Source: Meandrina meandrites
Lineage: Eukaryota > Cnidaria > Anthozoa > Scleractinia > Meandrinidae
Assembly (NCBI GenBank): GCA_963693305.1
Contig: OY855906.1
Span: forward strand, 1,092,501-1,156,500
Length of the DNA stretch: 64,000 bases
Direction: 5' to 3'
The position numbers and the translations under genes were made by a program. Within the stretch, counting starts at the first letter, position 1, and every line of letters starts with the position of its first letter. Below the pieces are notes generated by a model. The model saw only the letters and a list, made by a program, of their open reading frames with translations. It was not told the DNA's origin and ran no database searches. Positions 11,723 to 23,800 of this stretch are shown here, piece by piece.

Positions 11723-14702
11723 AATCTCGTGCACGTGAGAAAGTAAAATAATCAGCCATTTACGACAATGCTCCTTTTATAAACATAGTCATTTAAGACT
11801 TTCCTGAGGCGATGCGTCGGTGGATAAGCGATGAAGCATGAACTGCAGCTCGTTTAGTTAAACACAGCTGCTGATGCAGCTGCTGTCAATGAAATGAAAT
11901 GGCTTGTAACTAAACTTTTATAGTAAAAAAACACAGTAATCGAAACTCGAAATAAAAATTTTAGGTTGTTTCCATGGCAACCCAACTGTTAAAGACTCAC
12001 ACGATGGCAGCTCCGTGGACAGGTGGAACTCATTGTCTTACATGGCGGTATATCAGGCGTACCAAAAACGTACAATTAGGTATTTACAGTGATCGATTTC
12101 TGCATTCTGCCGCTCTCTCGAGTCCGGTCTCTCCTAACATTCGGCCAAAACTCCAGCGACACCATCAGATCTAGAGATCTTAGAAACAACAACGACAAAC
12201 AACAACAAAGACCTTAATTAGACGTGTCTTGGGTATTAAGCATTGCTGCTAATTGAGGACACAAAAAGTGTCACAGGAAATCAGAACTGCAGAAAGAGGT
12301 TTCTGTGGATATTGGCTATCGTCAGGAGCCTGCTAATACAGTCCGAGTTACCTTTTACGTCTTTGTCAAAACGAGTCTTCGTGCGAAACCATTCACATGA
12401 AAATAAGTTTTTCCTGCAGGATCGTTTTCATGCCTAAACAACCCATGCGATCATTTTCATGCAAGTACACGAGGACTCGTTTTGAAACAGAGGCAAAAGA
12501 CAAACTCAGAAATAGCCTGTCGAGTGATACCCTTAATCCTCTGCGTGCCAGGAGGCGCGTAAAGTCACTGAAACTTGCATAACGGTACATTAAAAAGGTC
12601 TAACAGTCAGTGTTCCTAGCTTGGAAATCATAGATTCAAAAGCTCTTTCATCTCTTGGCAGAACATTCATAATGATAACCGGAATCGAAATTTTCTTAAA
12701 TTCATCATTTCAATGATTGACATCCCGTCGGCCGAATCGAAACTAAAAGTATTTTCACAAAAGTGAGAATAAAAAAGTAGATTAAAAATGAATTTATTTT
12801 CAGCGCTCTCAGATGTAGATTAAAACAGTCATGTTAAGAGAGTTTGCACCATGCTGAAACAACGGAAAAATTCTGTCGTCACCCGTGTTGCGGACCGTGA
12901 GAGAGACACATTATGCTTCCGCTGTCCGCTATTATTACGTAAATATGAAGGAAATTAAAGAATTGCTTCCATGCCCACCTCTGAAGAAAAATGGTCACTT
13001 CCACAGTAAACAAAAAAATAATAAAATGCATTGTTGTAATACAGGAGAAAACGATTCTCTTGTGTTATACTAACAACTGCTGAATCCAACAATAAAATAG
13101 TCCACAGGTCGGCTAAGTCATAATAAATAACATCTTCTGCATCGAATCGTACATTTTTATTTCCTACTAGTTATATTATTTAGCTTTACCTTTTAAACTT
13201 TTCATTTTTTCTTTACTTCAAAATCGAACTATTATGCCGGCATAGTCTTCCAACCCCTTCTCCGGATCGGGAGAGGTGAATTCGAGCCGCTGTGTTCAAA
13301 CTGTTCAAACAAGACACTTTACGCTCACAGTGCCTCTCTCCACCCATAACCTTTATAAATGGTTACTGGCGAACTGTTCAGAAAACCTAACGACAGATGC
13401 TTTGGGGCATTGACTAGCATCTCATTCACTCCAAGTGGGGGAGGGTTAATTAGTGGCGCTACTCGCGTAGAATCTGGGATAAGTTCCTGCGGCGGTGTGA
13501 CTGTGCTTGTAGCCGGCTGCATGCTCTCTCGTACACTGACCGATTTTAATAACTTAGTACTCCCCAGGTAAAGGAGATTTTTGATTAGTTTGTCCTATTT
13601 TAGAAGACAGTTTTCTAGTCTTCTTATTCGGCACCACTGTTGTGATAAGCTGTTGACTACACATGACACCAATCCGATAAATTCGATAAAAAAAAAAATG
13701 TTTTTGATTGTCAAAGTATACGTATTTGGTGGTACGAAACTATTTACGATTGGTGCGAAACTGTTTAAGATTTACTTTTTTAACTGAGAAACAAAAGAGC
13801 TCATGGCTACTCAGCATGTTGAGAAAATTGCTACTGCATTTTCAAGCATACGGTTATCAAACATAACATACGTGTAACTCGTTTGGTGCCAAATCTAGCT
13901 ATTCGCCAGTTTCGCAGTTTGGAAGAAAGAAGGAAAGATATACACTTCCGCAACTAATTCAGTTTTAACCAGCTATTGCGTCCGGCTAGCTTTTGAGTTT
14001 AGTTGAATGATAATGTTATGATAAAACTTTATTAACGTGTCGATGCCACATAGCCTGGGGAAATCCCATACTAATTTAGGGACACAAATTAATAGATACT
14101 AAAAATATATATTTAAAAAAGAGAATTTAAAAATAATTAAAGCTGAATAAAATAATTGTGATGAGCAGAGCGAACAGAAATTACACAGCGCGTGCATCGT
14201 TGATTTTCAACTTTACTTCTTTCATCAGAACGTATCCCGCATGCATTTTGGTTCTAACGTATACGCGTAAGTCAGGGGACGGCTTCAGAAAATTCCGTAC
14301 GAAACTAGATTTTTAATATTAATGTCTTTGGTTGAAACTGGCTTGAAACGAAACCATGTGCCTGAGTGTCTTAACGCACGTGTCGGCTTGGAACAATGGG
14401 AAGTGTTCTACTCAGTTTGACTTCTGTATTGGAAAAGTAACACGAAGTTTCGACCTTGGGACTAAATTATTTAAAACATAATCGCCACGAACATGTCGAA
14501 ATTGGTTCAGACCTTCATACTTCACGTCGTATTTAAACAAATGAAATGAATTTTAATAAAGTCACTCGGTTACAGGGGACTAGAAACGGAAGATATACAC
14601 TTGGCAGTCAGCTCTCAGTAGTACTGAAAAGATCTTTTCTTCTCGCTCAAGCAAATGCAACCAGGTTGCATGTATAAGAACTGAAAAAACAGCCGTGAAA
14701 TC

Positions 14703-16214
14703 ATGTCAGAATTCCTCTTCGTTCCAGTGGAACTGTTATGCCACGTCTTTAACTCTCTCACAGAACGCATTGCTGGGCACTTCGCTGTGAGAACAACAGA
14801 AACTGAGGAAAATACATCCACGCCACAACTTCGCGATGATTTCACTGACAATGACCCAGAAGATACAATATCTGAAGAGTTTGAGAGCCCACAAAATTCC
14901 GCAGGTCTGACGCCGTGGAAACGAAATATGCCATCCATGGAGGTCTCGCTAAAGAAGAGTGCATGGTTTGCGTTTTTGGTAACGGTTGTCGCTGGTGGAT
15001 TCGTTGGGTTGGGTACCCTGGTCGTTATGTATTACATCGCTGACTACACTTGCGATTGGACAACATTAAAGGATAAGTCTTATCCTGTAGAACTGAAGCG
15101 GCGGCGTATAATTGGCGAATCGTACATCAGTTTTTTGCTGTACTTTTGGCAGCCGGCGTTGTTGTGTATGGTTTTCAAATGGTCTTTGCTCAAACACGTC
15201 AATTTACTGACCTTTACGCTCTTTGGAGCTTCGATCGATCTGGGATACAGATTTTACCTCGCAGTGTATGACCGGTTCTACTCTCCTTGGATCCCATATC
15301 CTCTGAATGTCGTTTACATGACTGTGGTTTTGATAAATAGTATTTCAGTTGCTCGGAACATTTTCAAAAACAATCATTTCTGCGCTTGTTTGTTGGGCAT
15401 TAAGCTCTGCGCACAGTTTATAGTAGGAGCAGCCGTGTTGTATATATTCAGTTATTGCCTGTTTCCTTGGTTTGCACACCAAGAAGGGTTTGTGAAAGTT
15501 TCCATTCTAGCTTTAGCATTTTTGGTGTCCATACTACCGAAGGTGATTGCTCGGCAATGCGTTCTCAAGTTAAATGGCGTAAATCATCCGGGAACTTCAT
15601 ATGTTCTGGTCTCCACTGCGTGCACTGGTTTAAGCATAGTTTACCGAATCATGCAGGCAGAATTCAAAAGCCTGTTAGCGTTTGTTGCGTTAAGCATCGG
15701 TCACAGGTTGATCCACTTGGTTTTTGAGTTGCTCACCATATTAAAAGAACGATACAATGAGAGAATTTCGTACTCAGAACTGGACCAAAACAAAGCAGGA
15801 CGGTCTACTGCCAATAACATGAAGACGCCTCGATGTCAGAGGCTAGCCGCTGACCTGACAATACATGAGATGATGTCAGATTCCGCCTCTATTGTTCTCT
15901 CGGTTGCAATAATCCAGATTTATGGGTTTATTCATCAAATTTTGAGCATTGAAAAGTACGAGGAAGTAATTGGCGAGCTTGTAGCTAGAGTAGTTTTAGC
16001 GTTGCTTATCGAGTTTCTGTTCAATATCGTTTCTGTCATGATATTAACTCGCGGCAGAAATGTCCCTGTTCTAAGAGTGTGGAACGTTAAGTGGAAGTCA
16101 CATTTGATAGTTTGTATAATTAGTGTTGTCATGCTTGTAATTTATTGTACGGACAAGGTTTTAGTAATAATTCGGGCGCGATATGTGGCCAAGGGAAAGA
16201 TCAGTCGGGAGTAA
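14703..16214 (+). CDS. intronless multi-pass membrane protein, family unknown (503 aa)
   Basis: A single open frame of 503 codons, by far the longest in the window, starts at ATG 14703; no splice site is needed. An acidic soluble N-terminus (about residues 30-75, rich in E, D, S, T) precedes roughly eleven hydrophobic segments: about 87-112, 140-158, 166-186, 196-216, 227-254, 263-284, 299-317, 322-346, 396-415, 424-448 and 466-490. A polar loop (about 350-392) splits the bundle into 8 + 3. The C-terminus is short and basic (RARYVAKGKISRE). No transporter, channel or receptor signature is recognised, so no function is assigned. A poly(A) signal AATAAA is at 16399-16404. It is convergent with the limpet gene. 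It could be a retrocopy-derived or lineage-specific family; an intact frame of this length with regular membrane segments argues for a real gene. Confidence 0.85.
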   Translation: MSEFLFVPVELLCHVFNSLTERIAGHFAVRTTETEENTSTPQLRDDFTDNDPEDTISEEFESPQNSAGLTPWKRNMPSMEVSLKKSAWFAFLVTVVAGGFVGLGTLVVMYYIADYTCDWTTLKDKSYPVELKRRRIIGESYISFLLYFWQPALLCMVFKWSLLKHVNLLTFTLFGASIDLGYRFYLAVYDRFYSPWIPYPLNVVYMTVVLINSISVARNIFKNNHFCACLLGIKLCAQFIVGAAVLYIFSYCLFPWFAHQEGFVKVSILALAFLVSILPKVIARQCVLKLNGVNHPGTSYVLVSTACTGLSIVYRIMQAEFKSLLAFVALSIGHRLIHLVFELLTILKERYNERISYSELDQNKAGRSTANNMKTPRCQRLAADLTIHEMMSDSASIVLSVAIIQIYGFIHQILSIEKYEEVIGELVARVVLALLIEFLFNIVSVMILTRGRNVPVLRVWNVKWKSHLIVCIISVVMLVIYCTDKVLVIIRARYVAKGKISRE

Positions 16215-17878
16215 AACGATCGTAAGTTAATTTGTAAGGTGTCATTATATATCGTTGTTATTAACCAATGGTAAGGTTTAGATATGTAGAATTATTATAC
16301 ATATATATAAAAAAATCAAACAAAACTAAACAAAATTAACTGTTTCCGTCGGAACCAGTCTTAATCTGTTTTAACACTATTTAACGCGGGCATATTTTAA
16401 TAAAAATATTGACTGAGCTAAATTTTTTATCATATAGACTGAAAAGTAGTTCAAGCATGTTTGCCAATAAGATATTATTTTTCTAACGTAGAAAAAGACA
16501 GCTTTAAAAAACAAGTGGTCAGAACAAAAATCAAATAGAAACTGTGTTGCGCATTTTGATCCAGCCACTGTTGATGTTACGATAGGTTAATGAAGTGCGG
16601 TCAACAGCTTATGTTGGATAATTTTCCTAAATTCTTTCTCTCTAAAGAGATGAGACAGCAGTCTAAAAACGTCTGAAGAAATTATATCACTTCTTCACTT
16701 TCAAGCACACAAAAGAATAGCGAGCGATCTAAATGAAAATACCTGGACCCTCGTTTACCTAATGAGATTGTGCGAATCACATATAGGAGCAGGAAAATGA
16801 TAAGACTCGTTATTACACTGTAGAACAGGGCAAAAATACAGACGCAAAGCGGGGAAACAAAATGTTTGGATGAAACGTCCTAAACTTCGACTTGTTTACG
16901 TCCTTAAGAGTGGAATAATAAATCCCTTATTCGATGGTTTAACATATATTTTGAGCGGGCATATTTTGCCCATTGTTCATACTACCCAACTCGCAAAATA
17001 TTCGCGCGTATTATATGTTAAAACATCGAATGAGGTGTATGTATTCTACGGAAGATTCTTGTACTGTAAGAACTTCTCCTTATATAAAATAATTCCATAG
17101 GTTATTATACTTGCTGAAGAAAGATTAAGGCATCTGCAATCATCAATTGTAAGGTTTAAAAATTCTCGTAGAAAGTAATGCCCCTCGGCAAACGTTTGAT
17201 TGAAGTTGTCTTTCTCGGGCATTGCTGCTCGTCCGTTGGGTACTTTATATAACGCAGCTTCAATTTTCCACGTGAAGAGGGCATTGGACAACAGTTAAGA
17301 CAGTGTTTGTGGTAAAAACAATTTTTATTTATAACACTCTGTTATTGCTTGAGTTAGTTTAAAAGTTTAGACTGTTTCAGCATAGCTCACTGCCATTAAG
17401 AGTGTACTTTCAGTTTTCGGTATAAAAAGCGATTTACAATTAAATTTAGATTTATACAAAGCATAATCCTTTTCAATAACTATCAGGGAACGGTAGATTG
17501 TATTACTATAATATATATGTTTTGAACAACAAAACTTTATAATTTTGATCTGCACATTTTCCCACATTGCGCGAGCGATGGCAGAAAATTAAGCTTCAAA
17601 AATTTTAAACTTAGAAAACTATTTTACAACACATAAGTTCTGTTGAGTTCATTCCTTTACGTTAATAGGCACGTTTCGCCTTAAACACTTATGAACCACT
17701 TTTTACGCTTTGTCTTGATCTATCCAACATTATTTTCGTTGGTTTCAAGTATGAACTATTAATCCTCGAACCCAAATTAATTAATGAGAGTTTCTCCATA
17801 GACTACATATTCCTAAGGACCGTGATTATTCCTCTTTGTGGACACAACGTCTCTTTTTGTTCACTAGAAGGCTGCTGT
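16215..17878. other. convergent intergenic region
   Basis: It lies between the 3' end of the membrane-protein gene and the stop codon of the limpet gene, and so holds both 3' UTRs. A likely limpet poly(A) signal (minus-strand AATAAA) is at 17324-17329, about 555 bases past its stop. A fold-back repeat is at 16928-17032. No exon is seen; the short open frames lack support. Confidence 0.5.
16928..17032. repeat. fold-back repeat
   Basis: Arms TTATTCGATGGTTTAACATA (about 16928-16947) and its inverted copy (about 17012-17032) flank a ~65-base centre containing 'gcgggcatattttgcc'. It is probably a MITE remnant. Confidence 0.6.
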
Positions 17879-20800
17879 TCAGTCAGCACAGCTAGCGCAT
17901 AGAAGTTCAACTCCCTCTCTAGCAAAGCCTTCGTTGGCTAAAGAACGCTGACATCGGCTACAGTTAAAGCACTCCTTGTGGAAATTCGAGTCTTCTAAAG
18001 TGAAGTATTCTCCTCCGATGATTGGCTTAAAGCACAGCTCGCACTGTTTGGCCAAGTATCTTCCGTAGCACTCAATGCAGTAGCGGTGACCACCGTGAAC
18101 GGAGAAAGGGCGAGAAGCCAGAGACTCGTGGCAACTGAAACAACTGAAACATTCTTTGTGCCACGTTTGTTCGTTGTAGAGAACGCCGCCTTCAGAAAGC
18201 GGTTCCCCGCACTCGGCGCAACGCTTGGCGTGCAGATTTTGATAGCAGTCGGGGCAATAGAACTCGTCATCCTTTGGGACGAATCCACTGGTTCCAATGG
18301 CCTCTTGACACACGGCGCACTTGAAACATTCCTCGTGCCAGTAGGTACCATTGTACTCGAGGCGCGCACTCCCCGATTCAATCGCGTACTGGCATCCTTG
18401 GCACGTCTTCTGGAAGTTCGTGATGTAGCAATCGTTGCAAAGGACTTGATCCTTGTAGAATGTAAATTTGCCGTCTGATCGCAGAGGTTTTCGGCACAGG
18501 TCGCACAAGAAGCACATCTCGTGCCAGTGGCGGTTGTCTGCCGTTGACACGTCTTTGGCATCCGGGCCAATCTTACCGTGACAGTGGTCACACTCATTGG
18601 CAAATCTGTGTCACGAAAATTTGTCGGTTAAAATAAAAACATTGTCACGGGCTTTGCCACTTATCATAGTGTGCGTATCTAATCCGACTTTTTGCTTGTT
18701 TATCGTTACTGTACTGGCGTTAGCGTAATCTGTGGTTTAGAATACCTACGATCTATGAAAGAATTTTAAATTGTCCCGCTTTTTATTTTGCTGTGAGAAG
18801 TAGATAGAGTTCAGTTTATTCGACAAATATTTAAGTTAGCCCCTTTCTACTTATTGCGATACGTTCTCACGGGGTATAGACACTGCACTGGGGGGAAGAA
18901 ACATTGATTAAGCCCGCGTTTTAAGGCGAACATTGTTGCTTAGCAACGTATCCTGATGGCGAAAAGATGGAGCGACCATCGTCTGAGTGCTCGTCCAATT
19001 TAGGGACAGACCATTATTTTCCTGGGAGGGGGTATGAAAAATTTTCCTCTGCAAACTTATCTTTTTAATTTATGCACGTCTGCAAACATTTTTTTCCAAA
19101 TGCAAACTAATTTTTTTACACATTTCGTGTTTGCAAGCAATTTATTTTGTATTTTTCATACCTCCTCTCCAGAAAAATAATGGTCCGTCCCTTATGATCG
19201 CACAAATCAGCGTCGTGTATCTGACGAAGATTTCCAGAGAACGGCGTGAATTTGTTGTCATGTTTATATAAAAGAAAGCCAGCGATGTTATAATAGGAGC
19301 AACATTGTCTTGTCAGGTGTCGCACAGCAGTGCTTCATTGTAAATCGAAACGCGTTATTGCGCGTAATATTCAACCTGTCTTGAGAGTAGGAGCAACATT
19401 ACGCGCAGTAGATGTTACTTGTTGCTGCAACTTGCAACACGGGCACTACGCACAATAATGCGTTTCAACTTGTAAGACAACATTGTCGCGCAAGTAAATA
19501 TTGCCCAAATAATTTGGCCTTATAACATCAAAACGACACAAGAAAATCATACAAACGCCAATAAAGACGAATCTCACTTACATTTGCATTCGAGTAATGG
19601 CGATGTTAGGCGGAAAGATCTCATGTGCCAACTTGTCTGGCCTAAATGCATTAAATGATCATTGAGAGAGTGACAAAATGGTTAGAATGATGCGTTGTGA
19701 CGTCTGTGTGAAAACAACCAATCACAGTGATGAGATGAATTATCTGTTCCCGCAGGAACAGCATTCAAATGTTAGTAGTGCATACCACAAGAACACCAGT
19801 CAAATGGTAGTAGTGCGTACCACAGGAACACCAGTCAAATGGTAGTAGTGCGTACCATAGAACAACAGTCAAATGTTAGTAGTGCGTACCACAGGACAAC
19901 AGTCAAATGTTAGTAGTGGGTATCACAGGAATACTAGTCAACTGTTAGTTGTGCGTACCACAGGAACACCAGCCAAATGATAGTAGTGCGTACCACAAGA
20001 CAACAGTCAAATGTTAGTAGTGCGTACCACAGGAACACTAGTCAAATGTTAGTAGTGCGTACCACAGGACAACAGTCAAATGTTAGTAGTGCGTACCAGA
20101 GGAACACTAGTCAAATGTTAGTAGTGCGTTAGAAAGGTGCGCATGGAAGTGAGATTCGTTGCTAACCGTAACTAAGAAAGTATGGCATTATTAGGGACTC
20201 CAGGAAAACACGATGGCCACGATAGCGACTGTAAACAAGGCTTCGCTCTTAAATCCATGATGGCGGCTCGAAGATGCTGTCTTGGACATAAACGGTAAAT
20301 GCTTAAAAAATGGTTTATTTTAGAAAGTTAAGAGCAAACAACAGATTTCTACCACAACACTCGTCGTACAAGCTCAGTGCTTGAGTGGGAAGATTTGTTT
20401 TGTTTTGTCAGCCGAGTTGCAGTGAGTACTGAATTTAAATAGGAACGATTTATCAAGTGCACTTCTAGTTGTCCGTGCCATCGTTGCTTGCTTAGAGTCC
20501 CTACACAGAAGAGGGCGTTGCAAAAAAACAGAAGAGTACGTACAAAGTACGAGCATTTGATTGACAGCTCATTTAGTGACGCACCTTTGATCGAAGCAGT
20601 CAATACATACGGGCTTTTCTTCTTTGACGATAAACTGCTTGCCAGTGATACTGATGTCGCATTCATTGCACCGGAAGTGTCCCAGGTGCCAGCTTTTGTT
20701 CATTGCTATCGTGTATTCTCCAGTGAAAATCAGCTGGGCAGGAAAATGGAGGAAAAAATGGTGTTAATATGTTATAAAAATACTGAGATATGAGCCAAAA

Positions 20801-23800
20801 AGCCACAGCGTTTGTTATAATAATCCAGGCAATAACTCCTACTTTATATTTTTTCTTTATTTTCGGTAGTAGTCAATTTCACGACTTAAATTGACATTTC
20901 ATCATTAACAATCCGTTTCAATCTTCCCCAATCTTACCTCTATTTCCTCCTTTTGGATTAATATGACGACTTTGGTGTGTTGCTTCCTTAGTAAACTGTT
21001 CTTTTGATGTTTTTTTTTTCGACTTGAATGCAATTTTGTGGATCCCAAAGAATTACTCACCGTAAAAGCTTTGTTAAGCCCTCCCCGTTCTCTTTTAATC
21101 CCCCATCAAGAAGTTTAAATTTCTAATAAGCTTCCGTCTCTATTAATTTTCCCCTCCCTAGATGGTAAGGGCAACTTAGCTCTTTTAAAGTTATTCATCT
21201 ATCACCTTTAATTATTATTGTTGCTATTTGCAAAAATGCGTTACCCATACAACACTTAAACATTCAGAAGTCCGCTTTGTTTATTTTATATGTACGATTT
21301 AAATATATGATATGAAATAGTCCCCCGCCCCTCCCTCTTCAAAAGGTCCTAAAAAGAAATAAGTCCCTCAGGGGCCCAATAGAGCATTTTTGCATGGTAA
21401 TATACAAATGAAACACGGCATTGCTCCTCACCTCATCACATCCAAAACAGCGTTGTCTTGACAGCTCAGCGTGGTGTCGTCCACAGTACACTTTGTTTCC
21501 ATACCGGTAGTACGTCAGATCTACCAACAGTTCCCAACAAGTTGAGCAGCAGAAACACGCCGCGTGATAACACGACACTTCATTCTCATCAAACTCGGCA
21601 AGGACGACCACGTCACCTTTAGGGATGGTCTTGAAACACGACTGACAGGTCTGAAAAAGACAAAGACACTCAGGTGAACAGACTAGTACCCAGTTGTCTC
21701 TTGTGAGAAATTCTAATACGACAGGGAGGCCTGGGAACGTTTCAGTGACGATTACAAAGCGTTTGCATTGTCACGCACTTTGTCACGCATTCATTTAGAA
21801 ATTATATCATTTGTACCACAAGTTTGAACGGAAGGGCAGTCGCTTTTCTCATGACCATATATGGCATTTGAAATGTGACAAATTTCTTCACTTCTTATAT
21901 AATGTAATTTGTGCAACTCACTTGTTGATTTACTTACAGAATGCAGAGTGGCTCGGTGAGCAAGCCATCAAAGAAAAAGTCAGTAGTTTGATTCTAAATG
22001 GAAGCCAAGGCAGTCAGACAAATTCAGAATTCGAGTGGAGAGTGCATAGATGAGTGAGCGATTTATTAAGTGCAACTGAATTACCGAGTGTTTCGTTGCG
22101 TTTTCTGCTAGAGGACCTAGACGCCATTTTGAGCCTCTCTATGGGTATTTCCGAAGAAATGGAAGACGTGAAGATCACTGCAGAAAAAACGAAGATCTCA
22201 GGCTTGAAGCGAAGATCTGCAATTGACCACAATTCGCGTGATCAAATTGAACACTCAGATATAAAACTGTCAAAACTCGTAAACACTACACAAAATATCT
22301 GAATTTTGGCATTTGACCACATTCCACTGCGATTTTGACAACAGTAGGTTACTGTCACTGACACGAAACCACATGAGGCCATTACAAGGCTGAAAACGAC
22401 AGAAATACTCCACTGATAATGCCATCATTAATGATATTAATGATGTCAAAAAAAACGAAGATTTGCAAAAAAATTGCGAAGAAAACGAAGATCATGGGTA
22501 CCCATAGAGAGGCTCCATTTTGGACATTAAGAAATGAATGGTAATCATTTTATGAATTTTCGCACCCAAGGTCGAGCGAGATTATAGTAAAGCAGCCTTC
22601 CACTTCCCGTGTAAAATGGATTCAGTCCTGGCTAGTAGTGATAAAATGACCGGAAAGGATTCACAGACCAAAATTCCTGACCTCATCAAACAATTTTGAA
22701 AACCACCAAGTTTGGTTACAAATTGTCGTAAGTTATGATATGCTGTATCACTTTCACATGCTTCAAATTATAAATTTACGTGAGAGTTTTAGGTCCCGGT
22801 CGTTTTCATACTAAATTACATAGCGGATGATACTACTGTCTCCTTTTAAAAATGGAAAAAAATTCATTTTCCTTTTGTTGTTCCTTGGAAGCCCAAAGCT
22901 AGATACATTAGTTTGGGAATACATAATGCAAAGCCTATCTGGTCTCTGGCACATTTTTGATAAAGTATCATTTTAAGGGCAGGGGTTTCATCTGGACTAA
23001 TCACAGTTAATCCATCATCATCTATTATTTAGAATTTACAAAAGAAAAGCGGATAGGCCGGATAAATTATCCACAAAATAGGATTAAAATATTTTCGGAT
23101 TATCCGGCTAGCTTATGAATCTTCAGTCTGTCTCCAAAGTGTCTAGAGTCAAGATGTATCAAGCTTTTTTTGCCTTGCTTACATACTGAGATCAGAAGTC
23201 CATAGACTTCTGCTGAGATATAATTTCTTTAAATTCTCGTTTCATGTGATAAAACCTACAACTGACTTTAATTTTTGTAATCGTACGTAAAGAGAATATT
23301 TGGGACCAATTACGTTTTGTAAGAGTACTAAGTGAGAGAAACGAGAAGATTTGAATTGCAGTTCAGCAAAACAAAAGCTTCACATTCTTCGCAAACCTGG
23401 TAAAGCACAAGTCTTTTCCAGTTACTCATTTACCTTACGCCACTACATCGGAGCGCATACGTGGAAAATATTATAGTGCAGTAACAGTAAAGCCTAATCT
23501 TTTTTGGTTGGATCACATTAGCAAGCGTGCAGCAATCGTTTCTATAAGATAACTCCTGTGCTAGCTGAATTTTTAACGTACGTCAAACATTTTATAAACA
23601 CACAGTGCTAAACGTAAAAAGTCCTAATAACGCTACTTCTCCGCCGTCAATGTAACAATTCAGAAGAAGTATCTCTGATGCGTCTTCAAACCCTGTCATT
23701 CAATGCAAAAATAGTGCCAGCATTGTTTAAATGTTATCTGTTCAATGACTTGTTCCAGAAATAAATGACTGACGGATTAATTTAACAACAACGTTGAACA

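Larger units (their letters stand above)
7884..14702. other. 6.8-kb intergenic region between divergent genes
   Basis: It separates the start of the minus-strand CH gene from the plus-strand membrane-protein gene, so it should contain both promoters. I see no exon or RNA gene. Recognisable contents are the polypurine tract (10060-10441) and a TAGCC hairpin (11649-11722). The rest is AT-rich single-copy-looking sequence with short, unconvincing frames. Confidence 0.5.

Noticed and set aside
17995..18603. Long antisense-like or shifted frames over the LIM exon
   Set aside because: Shadows of the limpet coding exon; they lack LIM Cys/His spacing.
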